Source: Platycnemis pennipes
Lineage: Eukaryota; Arthropoda; Insecta; Odonata; Platycnemididae
Assembly: GCA_933228895.1 (NCBI GenBank)
Contig: OW121846.1
Location: 81,728,064 to 81,792,063, forward strand
DNA length: 64,000 bases
Reading direction: 5' to 3'
Shown: piece after piece, positions 1 to 12,222 of the stretch
How the letters are laid out: every line of letters starts with the position of its first letter
Position numbering within the stretch: the stretch's first letter is position 1
Position numbers and translations under genes: made by a program
The notes under the pieces: generated by a model
The model's database searches: none
What the model was told of the DNA's origin: nothing
Seen by the model: only the letters and a program-made list of their open reading frames with translations

Positions 1-193
1 GATTTGGTAGAATAGGATGTCTCTTCTTCTGCCATCTTGGGAGAAAGTCATGGCCAGCTGATCTTAAACCATTTCCTTGGATAACTTATGAAAAAATTGA
101 ACTTAGGGAAAACATAGAGTATGCTCATGTGCTTTCATGACTGTCGTTCGAAGGTTTATGCTCTCCAATATTTCTTCAGGTAAACTTTCTGAA

Positions 194-3100
194 CCCTGGG
201 GGCCTATGTTCGAAATTTTAGTCGTACACGACTTTGCCGTCGTACTCGAGTCACGTGGTATGAACCTGAGCGCTCGGCGAATTTTCTATGCTCTAACCAC
301 TCGAGTTCACTCGAATACGGCTACCGGCTACTCGAGCGGTGGATACCAGTCGACTTACCCTTCGAGTGAGCGTAATGGCGGGTGCTGACGATTTAGCAGC
401 TGAAGAAACATGGCAAAAGAGGAATTATGTGTCCTCCCCGGAAGCGGGAAATATATTTAAGATGAATTAAGAGACTGTGGCACGGTTGTACCAACTAAAT
501 ACTCGATTCGATGACATTAGTAGAGACCCTATAGTTACTTGTTTGCATGTCAATAGTGCATACTTGGTGATCTTCACCCCCTGCCACACACCCTCGTGGT
601 GGCTTGCAGTGTAACAGGTAGATGTAGTATGAAAATCTTTGCCACCAATGCTGATTCGAAGAAAATAATTAGGAAAAATCTTGCATGGTAGTTCAATGTA
701 GTTAGAATTGTTGTACTTTGTACAATTACATTTTCAGTTTTATTTTACCGATGAATTTGAATGTCTTAGTTTCATTTTCAAGTAATTGTCATGCTGACAA
801 TGATGCTAAGACGTTGAAGTCGAGCGGTTGTATAAACAGTGGGTTTTATAAACATAAAGTGGAATAATGCAAAGTTATTTGATTCTTACAATGTGTGACG
901 CCACAAATTCTTCCAAGTAATTACTTAGTATATGAATTAAAAACAAGGAATTATTTTTCTAATGATATAGTCCCCTATTTCTAAATGTGTGAGTTTTTTC
1001 ACGGTAATTAATTTGTTCTAAGTTTGATACCAATTATTCGCTGGTAGATTTCGTGCTGATCCTATATACTCCTCTCCCTCATCTCGTATTTAATGTGGTA
1101 CTTCTTTTTACTCAGAGGTCTCAGCTGCCTAAACCATATCCGTTATTCTTTTAGCACGCAACTGATTCTTGTTATTCATTTTAAGAGGGGAAAGAGTTAA
1201 GTTACAAATGCATTCATAGATTGTTCTACAAGTCAGTAAAGCTCATTATGAAACGAAATAAACTTTGGACTATTCCCCACAACTTTTAATGTCCCTCATC
1301 GGTTTCAACGCTTTCTTGTCATTCTCAGGAGGAAGAGCAATATTTCCGAGGCCTCTTGACTATATGATTATATCTCCTAAGCAAGCAGAAAAAGAAATGA
1401 TATGGAGAGGTTGAAGTGATCGATTACGGTCAACATTGTGTAGAGGACATTGTAGAGGGGCGACTGTAAAGTCTAGTATCACACCCAATCACAATCATAT
1501 GTATTACACAAGGATCACAATCCGGCAAATGATAATGGTACTGATGCAAGCCATCACAATGAATAAAAGTTATTCGATGCTATTTTGCAAATTATTATTA
1601 AGGACTAAAATAGACTGAAAGCCTCAGTCAACTATAGGTATTGATTCGATGACAAGTTTGTAACTCACCTTACACTAGTCTATAATTTTTACGATGGAAG
1701 TGAGTAGTATAACGTTACATTTCTTAGATTTAATTACTTCCTTTATCGATTGGAAATATCAATTCGCGACCTTTCGGAAAGCATGTATTCTGATTCATCA
1801 TCCTGATGACTCGCATATAATAGCTGTCTTTTCCTCTGTTCTATACTGTTGAATGAATCTCGTTAACAAAATTAGAGTTTAATAAAGAATACCTCTTCTC
1901 TGTGACTGAACAACAGTGGCACAAACACTACAATAGTTTCAAGACCAGCTAAAATGATAAAATGCATTACCGTGTATAAATGCGTATAAATGAATGTGTA
2001 GACATTTCTGGCGGTGATGGTAGATGCCGTTTCAGTAATTGATCATATTTACAAATACATTAATGCCATTTGTCAATTCAAAAAGATGCTGAACACCATA
2101 TCTACGCTTTAAGAACATAGTTTAACAGTGGTGAGGTCTCATGAGTTTACATTTACAGTACTTAGCAGTTTTGACACTTACATGACCTTCAGAAGCAAGT
2201 ATTGATGTCTAGATTACACCATCAAAGTAATATTAATGCAGTTTATCGCTATTTCTGCTCATAATATACGATTACTAGAGATCCGTGAAATTTGCGAGAC
2301 GCGATATCGCGAAATACTGCGAAATCGGAAAATAAAATGAAATTTTGCCTTTTTCGCGAATTTACGTGAATTAGCGAAAAAATCACATGTAAAGAGTCAT
2401 AATCGATTAAAGCCTAAGCCTTCATTGTTTAATGCTGCTGATGTTCATTCGCTCTATCTCATTACGATTCAAAGGTCAATTGGCTTGTTTTGTCTCGCGC
2501 ATATCGCATTCGCGTAATATCGCACACTGTAGTGATGTCTCCGCCGGAATTTGCCGTTAAATTAATCACCGCCTCTCTCTTCGATTCACATTTATCAATC
2601 CTGAAATTCTCGGAAATATCTAGAATGACGCGCTTTCTCTCCTGAAGAATTAGATATTCTGAATCAATAATGTGCTGAACACGGCTGCGGAAGAGCGGAA
2701 ATATAAGCTCATGCGCCCGACATGCATCAATGCCGAGCAGTAATTCTGGTGACTCACCGCGACGCAGTAGACAGCGTAATTGGATAACTTGTTGCAGGAA
2801 AACCTTTAGTGGTAGGCCTAATGTAACAATTTTGTAGACTTAAACACGGCCGCTGGCTGGGAATGAAAGTGCTAGCAGTTGAGGCAAGGGGGGAAGTAAC
2901 TGAAAAGATAGGAGGAGAGGGGGTGCTACTTATTAGCGATTGATCGTCAGATATTCGGTGCTCCGAGCTTCAATGCAAAAAAAAATCATTTCGACACACC
3001 CCCAGTTCAAGTTTCTTTGTTTCCGATTGTGTTTAGTTATGCGTGCTTCTTTCACTGCCTTTCTTGTATGTAAAATGCTTAATAAAAGTATAAGCATTCA

Positions 3101-3490
3101 CAAAATGTGTTCCAATTATAATAAAACGCCTAGAATGCGCAAAAATTGTAACATTATAATAACACCGCAAGATTTTCTATAACACCAAAATCACATAGTT
3201 TTAAAACGAATTTTAGCAAAAAATAAAATCACTTTCATGGACCACTAACGATTACTCTATCAAATTATTATTCCTTGTTTAAATTTGGCGGCCATTTCGC
3301 ACTCGAAGGGTGCGCTCCGGCGACGTTGCCACACCTCCATCCACTCACTCGAGTGGTAGATTTCGCATACGACGGATTTCAGTTCCAGCATACCAATTTT
3401 CGCACGCTTTCAGCTGCATGCGACTTCACTACTCGAGTTCGAGTACGACTGGCGGGGAACTCGAGCGTTTTTGAGCATAGGCCCCCAGGT
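194..3490. mobile_element. 3.3 kb terminal-inverted-repeat element, non-autonomous
   Basis: The ends carry a perfect 13-bp inverted repeat: CTGGGGGCCTATG at 196-208 and its complement at 3476-3488. Similarity continues loosely inward for about 200 bp on each side, with many ACTCGAG-type motifs. These end regions are GC-richer than their surroundings. No transposase-like reading frame is seen inside. I could not define a clean target-site duplication, so the superfamily is unassigned; the GGGGGCC start is only loosely like PIF/Harbinger ends. A younger hAT element is inserted at 2276-3247. The rest of the interior (about 400-2270) shows nothing I recognise. Confidence 0.6.
2276..3247. mobile_element. 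hAT-type non-autonomous element, 8-bp TSD
   Basis: The element is flanked by the identical 8-bp duplication ACGATTAC (2268-2275 and 3248-3255). Its ends are inverted: TAGAGATCCGTGAAA on the left and the complement of TAGTGGTCCATGAAA on the right. An 8-bp duplication with TAG...CTA ends is the hAT pattern. The left part has CG-rich palindromic runs such as CGCGATATCGCG near 2301. There is no transposase frame. It sits inside the larger element at 194-3490 and is therefore the later insertion. Confidence 0.8.
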
Positions 3491-4819
3491 CAGACTAAAT
3501 CTTTTAGATATGGTTGATAAATAATGACAGCACAGAAGCATTAAATGAGGTAAATAATTAAGGTTGATAAATTTCTTTTAATAAAAGGGAGGTATATTAG
3601 TGTCAAGAATCATGTGTCTATTTTTTTATTCTCCAACCATATTAATCTCTAGTTATGTGAGAAAATGTTAAAAGATGACAAAAAAGTTAAGGAGGACTTC
3701 TGTGATTAATTTTTTTGTCACTGAACTTGTTCTAAGTTATTACCAGGGCTGGGCAGTGTTTTAAATGCATTTGCATCTTATATTTTGTATTTCAAATACA
3801 AATGTTTAGTACCTATTTTCCTGATCTTAAGTACAATATTGGAATACTTGTAAAGTAAGGTGAGCTGGGGTAAGTGTGGCCCGCAGGTAAGTGCAGCTCT
3901 GGCTTGTATAGAATTGAGGGTCATGCTGTAATGCAGTCTTCTGGTTGATTGGTGTGTAAACAGTTGGTTATTATAGATGGGATTACAGTCTTGGTTTAAG
4001 AAATTTGGTATTTTTTGGATGCAGAAAGTTGTGGCTTGCTACATTAGACCCCTGCTTTGCAGTATTTATCAACCTCTTGGAATGGTTTTATTGTGTCATC
4101 ATTTAAAAGTAAATCTCAAAGCATGTATCAATTTGCCCTGGATTCCAATGAAGCCATTCATTAAAAACATGTAGAGATTAACTTTTACTGCTCATCGGTC
4201 ACAAATTTTGGGAGAGAAAGCCCAGTGGTATATGAAATTCAAGCATCAAGGCAAGGTTGCCCTTTTTTGTACCACCTGTGATTCCCTTGAAAGATACTTA
4301 TAAAATAATGCTGTTTGGATTCAGATGGATCTTTCCAAATAGGCTTCTCCTGGATTCAAACCCATGGACTCTGGACAGTATAGCAATGTTTTCACCCTGC
4401 TGGGCCTCTGTGTCATCTCATTTTGTGTAGAAATTGAAGGAATACTTTTCAGGAACACTTAACACATTCATTGCTGGTCGTAATTTAAGAGTCTCCCCTA
4501 CAATGATCTTGTATAACAACCATGTCGATTGATGTGGTCTGTATCAAGTCCTCTGTACCATAAAGTCATTGTAATATGCAGAAGTAAGCTTTGCCAGTTT
4601 AAAAAAATATTTTTATTTTGGTGACGGCATGATGCCTCCCTTACAATTAATGCATGATATTGTGCTCTTATGTTGTCGAATGTGCAATCATATATTGTGC
4701 CATCGAACACAGGAGTGGAGTAAGTGTTATCTGTAGAAGTCATGCTGTGGGCAATCAGTTTGTATGATTATTAGGCAACTTTAAACTGTACAAAGATTTA
4801 GTATTTCTCACACCTGATG

Positions 4820-4975
4820 GGTGGTAAGATCCCTGGGATGTCCTATGTCTGCTCCCATGGGACATCCCTGGGATATCCTGATTGGGTATTCCTGGTATCA
4901 TTTGAGGACCACCTTGGGATCTCCTAAGTCTACTCCCAGAGACAATTGGGATCAACCTGGGAACCATTAAACACT
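4820..4975. repeat. Cluster of short GGGAT...TCC palindromic motifs
   Basis: Within about 150 bp, motifs of the form GGGANNTCC(C/T) recur: CCTGGGATGTCCT, GGGACATCCC, GGGATATCCT, GGGTATTCCT and TTGGGATCTCCT. GGGACATCCC fits the kB-site consensus GGGRNNYYCC exactly and the others nearly. They could be a decayed minisatellite or a cluster of Rel/NF-kB-like sites; the sequence alone does not separate these. Confidence 0.4.
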
Positions 4976-5930
4976 TACCATGAACTTCATGCATAGACTT
5001 TTATTAATTGATCGATCAAATAAATATAGTATGGCCTTTTAAAGTATTAGTATCTTGTGAGAAATGAAACATAGCCTTCATAACAAAAGTAATTAACATA
5101 TCTCTCTCTCAGAACAATTTTTCCTGAGCTTTGAGCTGAGCTGGTGATATTACAGGTGAATACAACACTCAAAACTAAATTCTCGCTTCCTCGCAATTCC
5201 CCGAGACCTGAAACCGACGTGAAGGGCTATTTATTTACCATTAATAGTTGAATATGTACAATGTACATAGACATTAATTGCTATTACCACTTCTACACTT
5301 ACCTTTCAAGTTTCCTGATTGAAACCAGTTGCGGAGGGGCCTCCAACAGGTAGATATTTTTCTTCCTGGGAGGTTGAAAAATGTTAACACTCTCTTCTGA
5401 AATGAAATTTCGCATATTGAAAAGAACGATTGATAGGTTTGGAGAATTGGATTAACACTCCTCGGCAACTCGAAAACAGCAAAACACCACGATATTGACT
5501 GAGCACTGGCAGAGGACAACAAAGTGACACAATGATGGCGTGCGATATTCCAGGCATTCCATTTGCATAAGGCATACCAAGCGCAGCTGCTATGTGAAGA
5601 AGGGAATATTGATAGCAGACGATATAATAATGTAATAATAAGAGTGTATGTTTGCACCCACAAATCAAGATGTGGAATTATAGCAGCTGTGGTGAAACTC
5701 ATTGTGCGCTGTGGACTCTGTAACTCAGGTTACTCATCTCCCTCGAGTAGGTAACGTTTTTATATTCATAAACCTGCGACCCATTGCTACTGAGTCGGAT
5801 GGAGATATTTTCGTGAATCAATCCATTTATGCTTAATAATATGCCAAAATTTATCCAAATTATCATTCCGCAATATTATCTGAATGAGTCATAGAGCTCA
5901 CTGTTCGCAGACACTGCTTAATTATAGCCA

Positions 5931-6392
5931 ATGTGCTCACAAAATACACGATACGGGAAGCAGCAATTGGTGCAGAGCAAGGAGAATACAACGGTAGACG
6001 TCATCTTGTGGTCAAACTCGGTGCATCGGCTGAGCACCAACTGTTGCTCCACCATTGACTTGTGCATTTATGTAAACCGATTTGAATGTGCTAGCTGGGA
6101 AGTGTTACTACAGGTACATGATACTGGAACATACTTCGATAATGATTTTGAAAAGGCACCAAACCCCCTCGAAGCATCTTACAGTAATAAATACATGTAT
6201 GTACACTGTACACGACCATTGGAATCAAATCATGAGAACTTCATTGGTCAAACCTCCCATGAACTTATGAAAAATGACTTTTCAATATTTATGTGCAGAG
6301 TGGAAGAAATATTGAGGGAAGTTACAAGGCGCAAGGAGCATATGACCTGCTATTCATTGTTGTTTGCAGCCAAATTCAAGAACTTCAAATAA
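5931..6392 (+). pseudogene. Possible decayed MutL/MLH3-like ATPase fragment
   Basis: An uninterrupted 153-codon frame. Its residue pattern resembles the N-terminal ATPase region of MLH3-type MutL proteins in a degraded form. STID stands where these proteins have NSID. WEVLLQVHDTG stands where they have a beta strand followed by DNG. A following acidic EKA stretch and an SNKY segment sit where the TSK motif lies. LESNHENFIGQ...DFSI stands where DLEN..YGFRGEALASI lies. Key catalytic residues (E and N of motif I, GFRGEAL) are absent, so it would not be functional. MutL family anatomy is established; the match is my reading by eye and is weak. No introns are visible, so it could be a processed copy, a lone exon or coincidence. 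Confidence 0.3.
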
Positions 6393-6718
6393 CTTCTCTA
6401 TGATTTTTGTCACCTTTTTGCTTTTTCTTGTAATAATTTGTGGACTTTGTTCACAAGATGTAGCATATTAGCTGGTTTGTTTTATAAAAATCAAATTGAT
6501 TAAAATCATTAAAAAAATAAAAATCAATTGATTTAAGTCAAATGTGAAAGATATAATTAATTTTTGAGAGTCAAAAGTAACACATTTTGTGTTCATAAAA
6601 AAATCAATTAATATGATGGACATACCTATTATTTTACGGCATTACTGTATTCATGCATACAACAGACCACCAGGGGCAATTAATTGAACTAATATTGTTA
6701 AGAAATACTAGTAACAGG

Positions 6719-8051
6719 CAAAGGCGTATCCAGGGGGGGTTTTGGGGGTTGTAACCCCCCCCATTGATAAAAAAACATAAAAATGATGTGTTTAACACAT
6801 GCTAATGGTGCAATTATATGCACACTTTAGTTCATAAGTTTTTTATCTTATGTTAGGCAACAAATCGACAAATAAGACAACTACCAAACTACTGCACTGC
6901 ACTTCGATTTTACACACTCCATAAACATTACTAGGCTTCTACATTGCAACTATAACGGTAGGCAGATAGACAGCACAGGACTTGGCTGAGTAATTTTTAT
7001 GGAGAGACGAGCCCATTGCCTAAGTCAGTATGGGTGTACTGTATAGATGCGGGAACCGAATACGTTTTCGTTGGTGGTGGCGGCCGACCCTCTTCCAACC
7101 CGGATGATGGCGGCATAATCGGCGTGGACCTCTACAATTGGGCGGCCGGGGGGGGAGGGGGGAGAGACCCAAAACCTAGCTGCGCCACTGTCCATCTGGT
7201 CTTTCCGTTGGGTCTTTTTCCATAATCTATGAGAGAGGAAATTTCCAAACAATGAAAGTCGTTCAGTCATCGTTCCTTGACTACTACTCCGAGAATGCCG
7301 AGTCTCGCATATCTTCTAACTTGCAAGGCTGGGAACAAAATTGTCTACTTGTTTCCGATGCAAATTGAACCGTCACACCTCATATAGGTACAAAGTAATC
7401 AAAAAGCAGAGTGAAGGGGCTTCTCTGTGGCCCCTTGATGGAGCACTCTGCCTCCGAGTTAGTTTGCTGTTTGTTCTCGGTATTGTACTTCTTAACATTA
7501 AAAAAAATCATTACTTAGGCCGACTTAATAGGTATACTACTAAGAATCTGAAAATGTTGTACAAGATAGATTTTCCTAGCAAAAAAAGTCCTATTTTATT
7601 AAGAAACTTCAATATAAATTTTATTAATTAAAAAGAGTATAATTTAAATCTCCTTTGTAATTAGACTTCTAATTATGAGTTTCACTGAAAGTGTGTACCA
7701 TAAGCGTGTAGTACATATAAAATTAATTTTATTTATTAAAATTAATGTTTTCCCAAGCTTAGTTGAACTACCACTAATCACTCACGTTATAGCAGGTTTT
7801 TCTCAAATATAAAAAAGAACAAAGTTACCCACATAAGGCCTTAAACAATTTTTAAAAACTTTGATTCAAAACATGCAATTACTAAGGGAATTTCGAGGCT
7901 CAGAATACCGTCAAAACATCATTTTAAGGTGTATATTTTTCTAAATTTCCGGACCCCCCATTTACATGGGGGGGTATCCATACCCACCATGTAAACGTGG
8001 GTCTTGAAGGGGGTGGTGACGCCCCTTCAGACGCATCCAGATATGCCTGTG
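6719..8051. mobile_element. hAT-type element with 8-bp TSD GTAACAGG
   Basis: Flanked by GTAACAGG at 6711-6718 and 8052-8059. The ends are imperfect inverted repeats: CAAAGGCGTATCCAG on the left, and the complement of CACAGGCATATCTGG on the right. Poly-G/poly-C tracts lie just inside both ends (about 6733-6762 and 7955-7974). A GC-rich block at 7030-7200 (GGCGGCCGG and a long G run) differs from the AT-rich rest. It ends in a sequence whose complement starts CAGTGGCGCAGCTAGG, typical of another hAT end, so it may be a nested fragment. No transposase frame survives. Confidence 0.7.
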
Positions 8052-8204
8052 GTAACAGGACAAGTTTTAGCTTGCAAAAGTGAATTCAGCCAATCTTTCA
8101 GCTTAGAATGTAAGAATCCTGTTCTTAAAGGCTTTTTTTAGTTTTAAATGAGATATGGCACCTATAAAGTATCCTAAAATAATTGATTTGGGGCTCAGGA
8201 ATTT

Positions 8205-8285
8205 TGGGTGGAGTGGTGGCCTGTGAATTAGTCTGACAAGCCAAGGGTCCATGGTTCAATTCCCAACCTGGGAAACTTTTATCCT
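8205..8285 (+). repeat. tRNA-like SINE head, degenerate
   Basis: A box-A-like GTGGCCTGTGAATTAG at about 8215 is followed by a good box B, GGTTCAATTCC (8253-8263). These are the two internal RNA polymerase III promoter elements of tRNA-derived SINEs. It lies just 3' (on the opposite strand) of a truncated reverse transcriptase fragment. No clear tail or target duplication was identified. Confidence 0.4.
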
Positions 8286-8339
8286 CTGGCAATTCAACAT
8301 ATTCAGTATGCAAAATGGTAAAGTTAACAAATTTACCAA

Positions 8340-9000
8340 ATACAGCCTTGCCTAACCCCTATTTGTATCACCAACTGATCTGATACTCCATCCAACAATC
8401 TCACTTGCACTTTCTGGTTCATGAAGGAATTCTGGATCAATCTTCTCTCCTTTAAATATATTCCTATCTTCTGGAATTTCCCATTAACTTTTCCTACCTC
8501 ACACTGTTGATCACTTTTTCAAAATCAACGAAACATACAATGCTCATCTTCATATTCGATGTTCCTTTTCGCTAGTATTCTCATTACTGAAATCGCATTC
8601 CGCATTGAATTCCACTTAAGTACAAAATCAAAACATATTTTTACTTAGATGCTCATTTTCTCTCTTTTCCATACTTGTGTTTTTGATTCTAGGTATGCAA
8701 TTTGTAGCATGAAAAATATACAGCATTCACATTCTCTTGCTACCCCCTTTTTTGGTTTAGGTGTCAATACAGTTTCTACAAAATCCTCCTGCAATACACC
8801 CTCATTGAATATCTTACAAATAAACCCATAAAAATCCTTCTCTTCCACTAATTCCTTCATTTAACATTTGTTTACCCGGGATGTAGTCAATCCTCACCAC
8901 CTTCCACATCTCAATTTCTCCCATTGCCTTCTCTATCTTACTATCTAGTATTCCAGGTCTCTGATTACCCTTATCTACTGTTTTTCCTGTATTATACCCC
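8340..9000 (-). pseudogene. Non-LTR retrotransposon reverse transcriptase fragment
   Basis: Read on the minus strand, pieces in different frames match the order of RT blocks of non-LTR elements. From the 5' side these are a KAMGEIEMWK/IDYIPG segment, then a segment with DFVETVL and PKPKKG ending in ARECE (8645-8860), then ILAKRNIEYEDEHC (which in intact relatives leads into a VDFEKAFD motif), and finally VIQIGVRQGC near 8345. Several stops and frameshifts break it. The catalytic YADD block and everything after RQGC are missing, truncated where a tRNA-like segment begins. It resembles the + strand remnant at 26560-27300 and may be the same family. Confidence 0.6.
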
Positions 9001-9983
9001 TGCTCCTAGCCCAGTTTTTAAGTATCATTCAGTTCCTCCACGTATTACTTCCACCTATGCTGAATTTCAAGATACCATATGTTGAATACAATGTTAAGAA
9101 CACCTTGTCTGAAAACACGTATTTTGGAAAAGAATTGTCTCTGGCCAACTATTTCATGATTGTGGAAGGAATCATTTTCCGCATATCTCATCATCAAAAC
9201 CACAGCAGAATCCTTTGCCTCATCTGTCAAATTGAAATGTTTCTGCAGCAGATCCAAAAGATAAGCCAAGTAGTGAAGTTCCTTCCAAATTTTAACATGT
9301 ACCAATTGTGCAGCTATTTTGTTGAACCTTGTTCAGTGGTGTGGCAATGGGCTTCATTACTGAAAGTCCTTCACGCTGTGTTTTATGGCAATATTTAATA
9401 CCTTTTGTTGAACCACATTATCTTTTTTGTATTCTTCAGAAATTTTTATCCAAGTTGTCCAGTTCTTAACATAACACTCCAAAGTATCAGCTACAGTATT
9501 CCACCAAACGTAGGTGGGAGTAATGAGACAAGGTGCTGCTTTCCCAGTTTATAATTAAAACTGTGATTATGTTAAGTGAATGTTCCTGAATTACTCAAGA
9601 TAAATGTAAAGAAAATATGTTCTGTGTAAGAAAAAGAGGATATACACTTAGAACAAATCCTTGATGCTTTCAGTAAAACAATAATTAAATTGGACACAAT
9701 CAGTGGTTATTAGTCACTAGACTGTGTAAAAATCATATTGAACTCATCTGGGCACACTGGCAAATGCCAGTTATATATTAAAAACTTTTACATACTTTTG
9801 AACTGTCTGTTGTTACAGCAATATAAAAATTTCAGGAAAAATAATATCTCCTGTGCCAAAATATTCATTAAACCCTAAATGGAGTACAAAACAATGAAAT
9901 GTCTCATTAATAAACGGTGTTCATTAAAGGGTTTAAAAAGCATTCAGAACACAAAGTTTTGATTAAAATCAATAAAATACAAT
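9001..9983. other. Unassigned intergenic DNA
   Basis: Short open frames occur on both strands at 9045-9400, but none resembles a known protein, and codon usage does not favour either strand. I see no repeats with defined ends. Confidence 0.4.
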
Positions 9984-10035
9984 TTAACCCTCTTAGTGCC
10001 ACCGAATTTTGGTGGTATTAGTGAAAAGTGCCAAC

Positions 10036-10046
10036 CTAAATTTAAG
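10036..10046. repeat. Target-site duplication of the Penelope-like element (left)
   Basis: CTAAATTTAAG here is repeated at 12343-12353, directly bounding the Penelope-like element. The 11-bp length suits the variable duplications of these retroelements. Confidence 0.8.
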
Positions 10047-10079
10047 AAGTAAGATTTCACGCTTTCCCGGCAAATTGCA

Positions 10080-10201
10080 TTGATGAACTCTTCTCGGGCT
10101 CTACACCGGGTGAGTGAGTGTAATGCTGCCAACGTTTCGGGTAGCGACTCGTTACCCATCCTCAAGGCAAATGTCACGTAACTAAACCGTCCGTTGGTTT
10201 T
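10080..10201 (-). repeat. Left inverted arm of the Penelope-like element
   Basis: Nearly exact complement of 12221-12342, with a few substitutions (for example CCAACG opposite CGTCGG). On the minus strand it reads through a GGGTA...TACCC stem, then GAAACG. It probably supplies the promoter/ribozyme region of the element. Confidence 0.8.
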
Positions 10202-10251
10202 TTAAGTGCAAGTACGAACGGCTCCCTTCTTCTAAATCTTCTGTCGCTCCC

Positions 10252-10803
10252 TTGGACTGCAAACGGTTAGTGATCAACCTGACCGATGAGAAGTTTGACC
10301 AACCTACTTTGTCCGTCCTTTCAAAGGGACTGAATTTCACGCCAACACCTAGATCCATTCCGTACGTGGAATTTATTGGTGGAGTGGAACAGGCGATTCG
10401 GAAGCTCCCAAGAGATTTGGCAGAGGAGGCAAGGGACGAAGTTTCCATGATTCTGAAGAAGGCCGTGGTCCCAAAATCGAATATCTCAAGGGAAGAGAGG
10501 TCCGCACTTCGAGCCCTGCGTGACAACAACGCGATTAAAATTTTACCCGCAGATAAGGGAGACGCTACTGTTATTTTGAGATCTTCAGATTACCACCATA
10601 AGATCTGTGAAATACTTAAGGATCGGGCATACCGGAATTTAAATTGTGATCCCACGGAGACTATAGCGAGGAAGATGGTTTCTTTAATTAAAAAGTTGGA
10701 CGTCCGGGAAGAAACGTTTAAGAATATCCACCCACAGGCACCAGCACCTCCTACGGGCTTCCGAAAATACACAAGGAAGGTGTTCCTTTATGTCCCATTG
10801 TGA
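10252..10803 (+). pseudogene. Penelope-like RT, N-terminal part
   Basis: This 183-codon frame carries the region upstream of the catalytic core, including ILPADKGDATVIL, typical of Penelope-like reverse transcriptases just before the RT fingers. It ends in a premature stop after a frameshift near 10770-10800, where the conserved PKIHK block should run into the next frame (10800-11225). The protein would copy RNA into DNA at the insertion site. The true start may lie upstream, because the frame is open for a few codons before the first ATG. Confidence 0.75.
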
Positions 10804-11225
10804 GTGCCATCGGATCTCCTACTTACAGCCTAGCCAAATACCTTACAGGAATCTTGTCACCTTATGTGGGTGTCTGTGAACACCATATTAAGAACTCTTC
10901 TGAATTCATGGGTATTTTGGCTGACCTTCGGGTGGAACCAACGGACATTTTGGTTAGTTTTGACGTTGTTTCCCTTTTTACCCATGTTCCACTCTCCGAT
11001 ACCTTCAAACTGCTGGAAGAAAAATTCGACAGCAGAATGTTGAAGCTATTCCACCATGCATTAACGTCCACATTTTTCAAGTATGACGGTGGATTCTATG
11101 AAATGGCCGACGGAGTTGCGATGGGATCCCCTTTGTCACCGGAGTTTTTACATGCAGGATTTCGAGGAAAGAGCCCTTACTACTGCTCCGTTAAGACCCA
11201 AGTGCTTTTACAGATACGTGGATGA
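10800..11225 (+). pseudogene. Penelope-like RT, palm segment
   Basis: Continues the RT in another frame. It includes SFDVVSLFTHVP (about 10956-10991), the block holding the first catalytic aspartate, and GVAMGSPLSP (about 11116-11145), the primer-binding block. A second frameshift follows, about 11145-11155, after which the reading moves to the frame starting at 11083. The two shifts look like ordinary small indels rather than programmed frameshifts, because no slippery heptamer is evident. Confidence 0.75.
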
Positions 11226-12222
11226 CACGTTCATCATATGGCCTCATGGACCGGACGCTCTTGCATCGTTCTTGGAGCATATGAACAAACAGCATCCCAA
11301 TATCCAATTTACAATGGAAACGGAGAAGAACAATATGATAGCCTTTCTCGATGTCCATATCCACCGGAAGGAAAATGGCAAACTTGGACACAGCGTTTAC
11401 CGTAAACCGACACATACGGATCTCTACCTGAACGGCCTTAGTCATCATCACCCCTCTCAGAGCAGCGCGGTCCTATCCACCCTAATACATCGCGCAAAGG
11501 CTTTTTCCGACGAAGAAAATCTTCCTATGGAATTAGACCACCTCAGAAAAACCTTCCGACAGAATGGATATGGTGAGCGGCAAATTTCCTTGGCTTTCAA
11601 GAGGTCCTCTAACTTTTCAAGGACTTCAGTTCCAGAGAATGAACACACTAAGCCGACAACCAGAGCCGTTTTGCCATATATTTCTACGATATCTGAAAAA
11701 ATTTCGAGGGTTCTGAAGAGGTTTAACATCGACACCATTCACAGACCAATGGCCAATTTAAGAGATCGTCTCGTGAGAGCGAAGGACCCAGTCGGCCTCA
11801 TGACTCCGGGGGTCTATAAAATACCCTGTGAATGTGGCAAGGTCTACGTGGGAGAGACAGGTCGAACGATTTCCACTCGACTGAAGGAACACCGAAGGTA
11901 TTTTCGACTCGGACAGCCGGAGAAATCGGCGGTAGTTGAACACAGCCTCAATCTAGACCATCGCATTAAATGGGACGATACGAGGGTTATCTGGGGTTCG
12001 GACAAATTTTGGGATCGCTTGACTGAGGAAGCGAAGGAAATAAGAGTGGAGGAGAGGAACTTAAACCGGGATTCGGGCTATACCATCAGCAGCTCATGGA
12101 ATAGAATCCTTAAAAGAATACAAGTTGACAGAGCGAGGCCAACGGTCATCGGCCAAAGTTCAACAGTCAACAGTCCTCAACAATCGGGGCTCTACCAATC
12201 CCCGCCGCCAGCGTCCATATAA
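11083..12222 (+). pseudogene. Penelope-like RT C-terminal part plus GIY-YIG endonuclease
   Basis: A 379-codon frame. Its first about 25 codons are out-of-frame read-through; homology starts at FYMQDFEERAL. The catalytic YVDD motif lies at 11215-11226, followed by the RT thumb (FLDVHIHR, YRKPTHTDLYL). After a linker comes a GIY-YIG nuclease: GVYKIPC at 11809-11829, CECGKVYVGETGRT, then RLKEHRR with the conserved arginine. Penelope-like elements use this nuclease to nick target DNA. Stop at 12220-12222, just at the edge of the right inverted arm. Confidence 0.85.

Larger units (their letters stand above)
3491..6718. other. Intergenic stretch, mostly unassigned
   Basis: This stretch has a hAT-like single end near 3745 (CAGGGCTGGGCAG), a weak tRNA-like segment near 4330-4410 on the minus strand, a cluster of GGGAT/ATCCC motifs at 4820-4975 and an open frame at 5931-6392, described separately. 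I see no other coding region or structured element in it. Confidence 0.5.

Noticed and set aside
3744..3860. hAT-type end CAGGGCTGGGCAG
   Set aside because: No partner end or 8-bp duplication was found nearby.
7016..7270. Overlapping Gly/Pro-rich frames on both strands
   Set aside because: They are products of a G-rich tract within a transposon, not genes.
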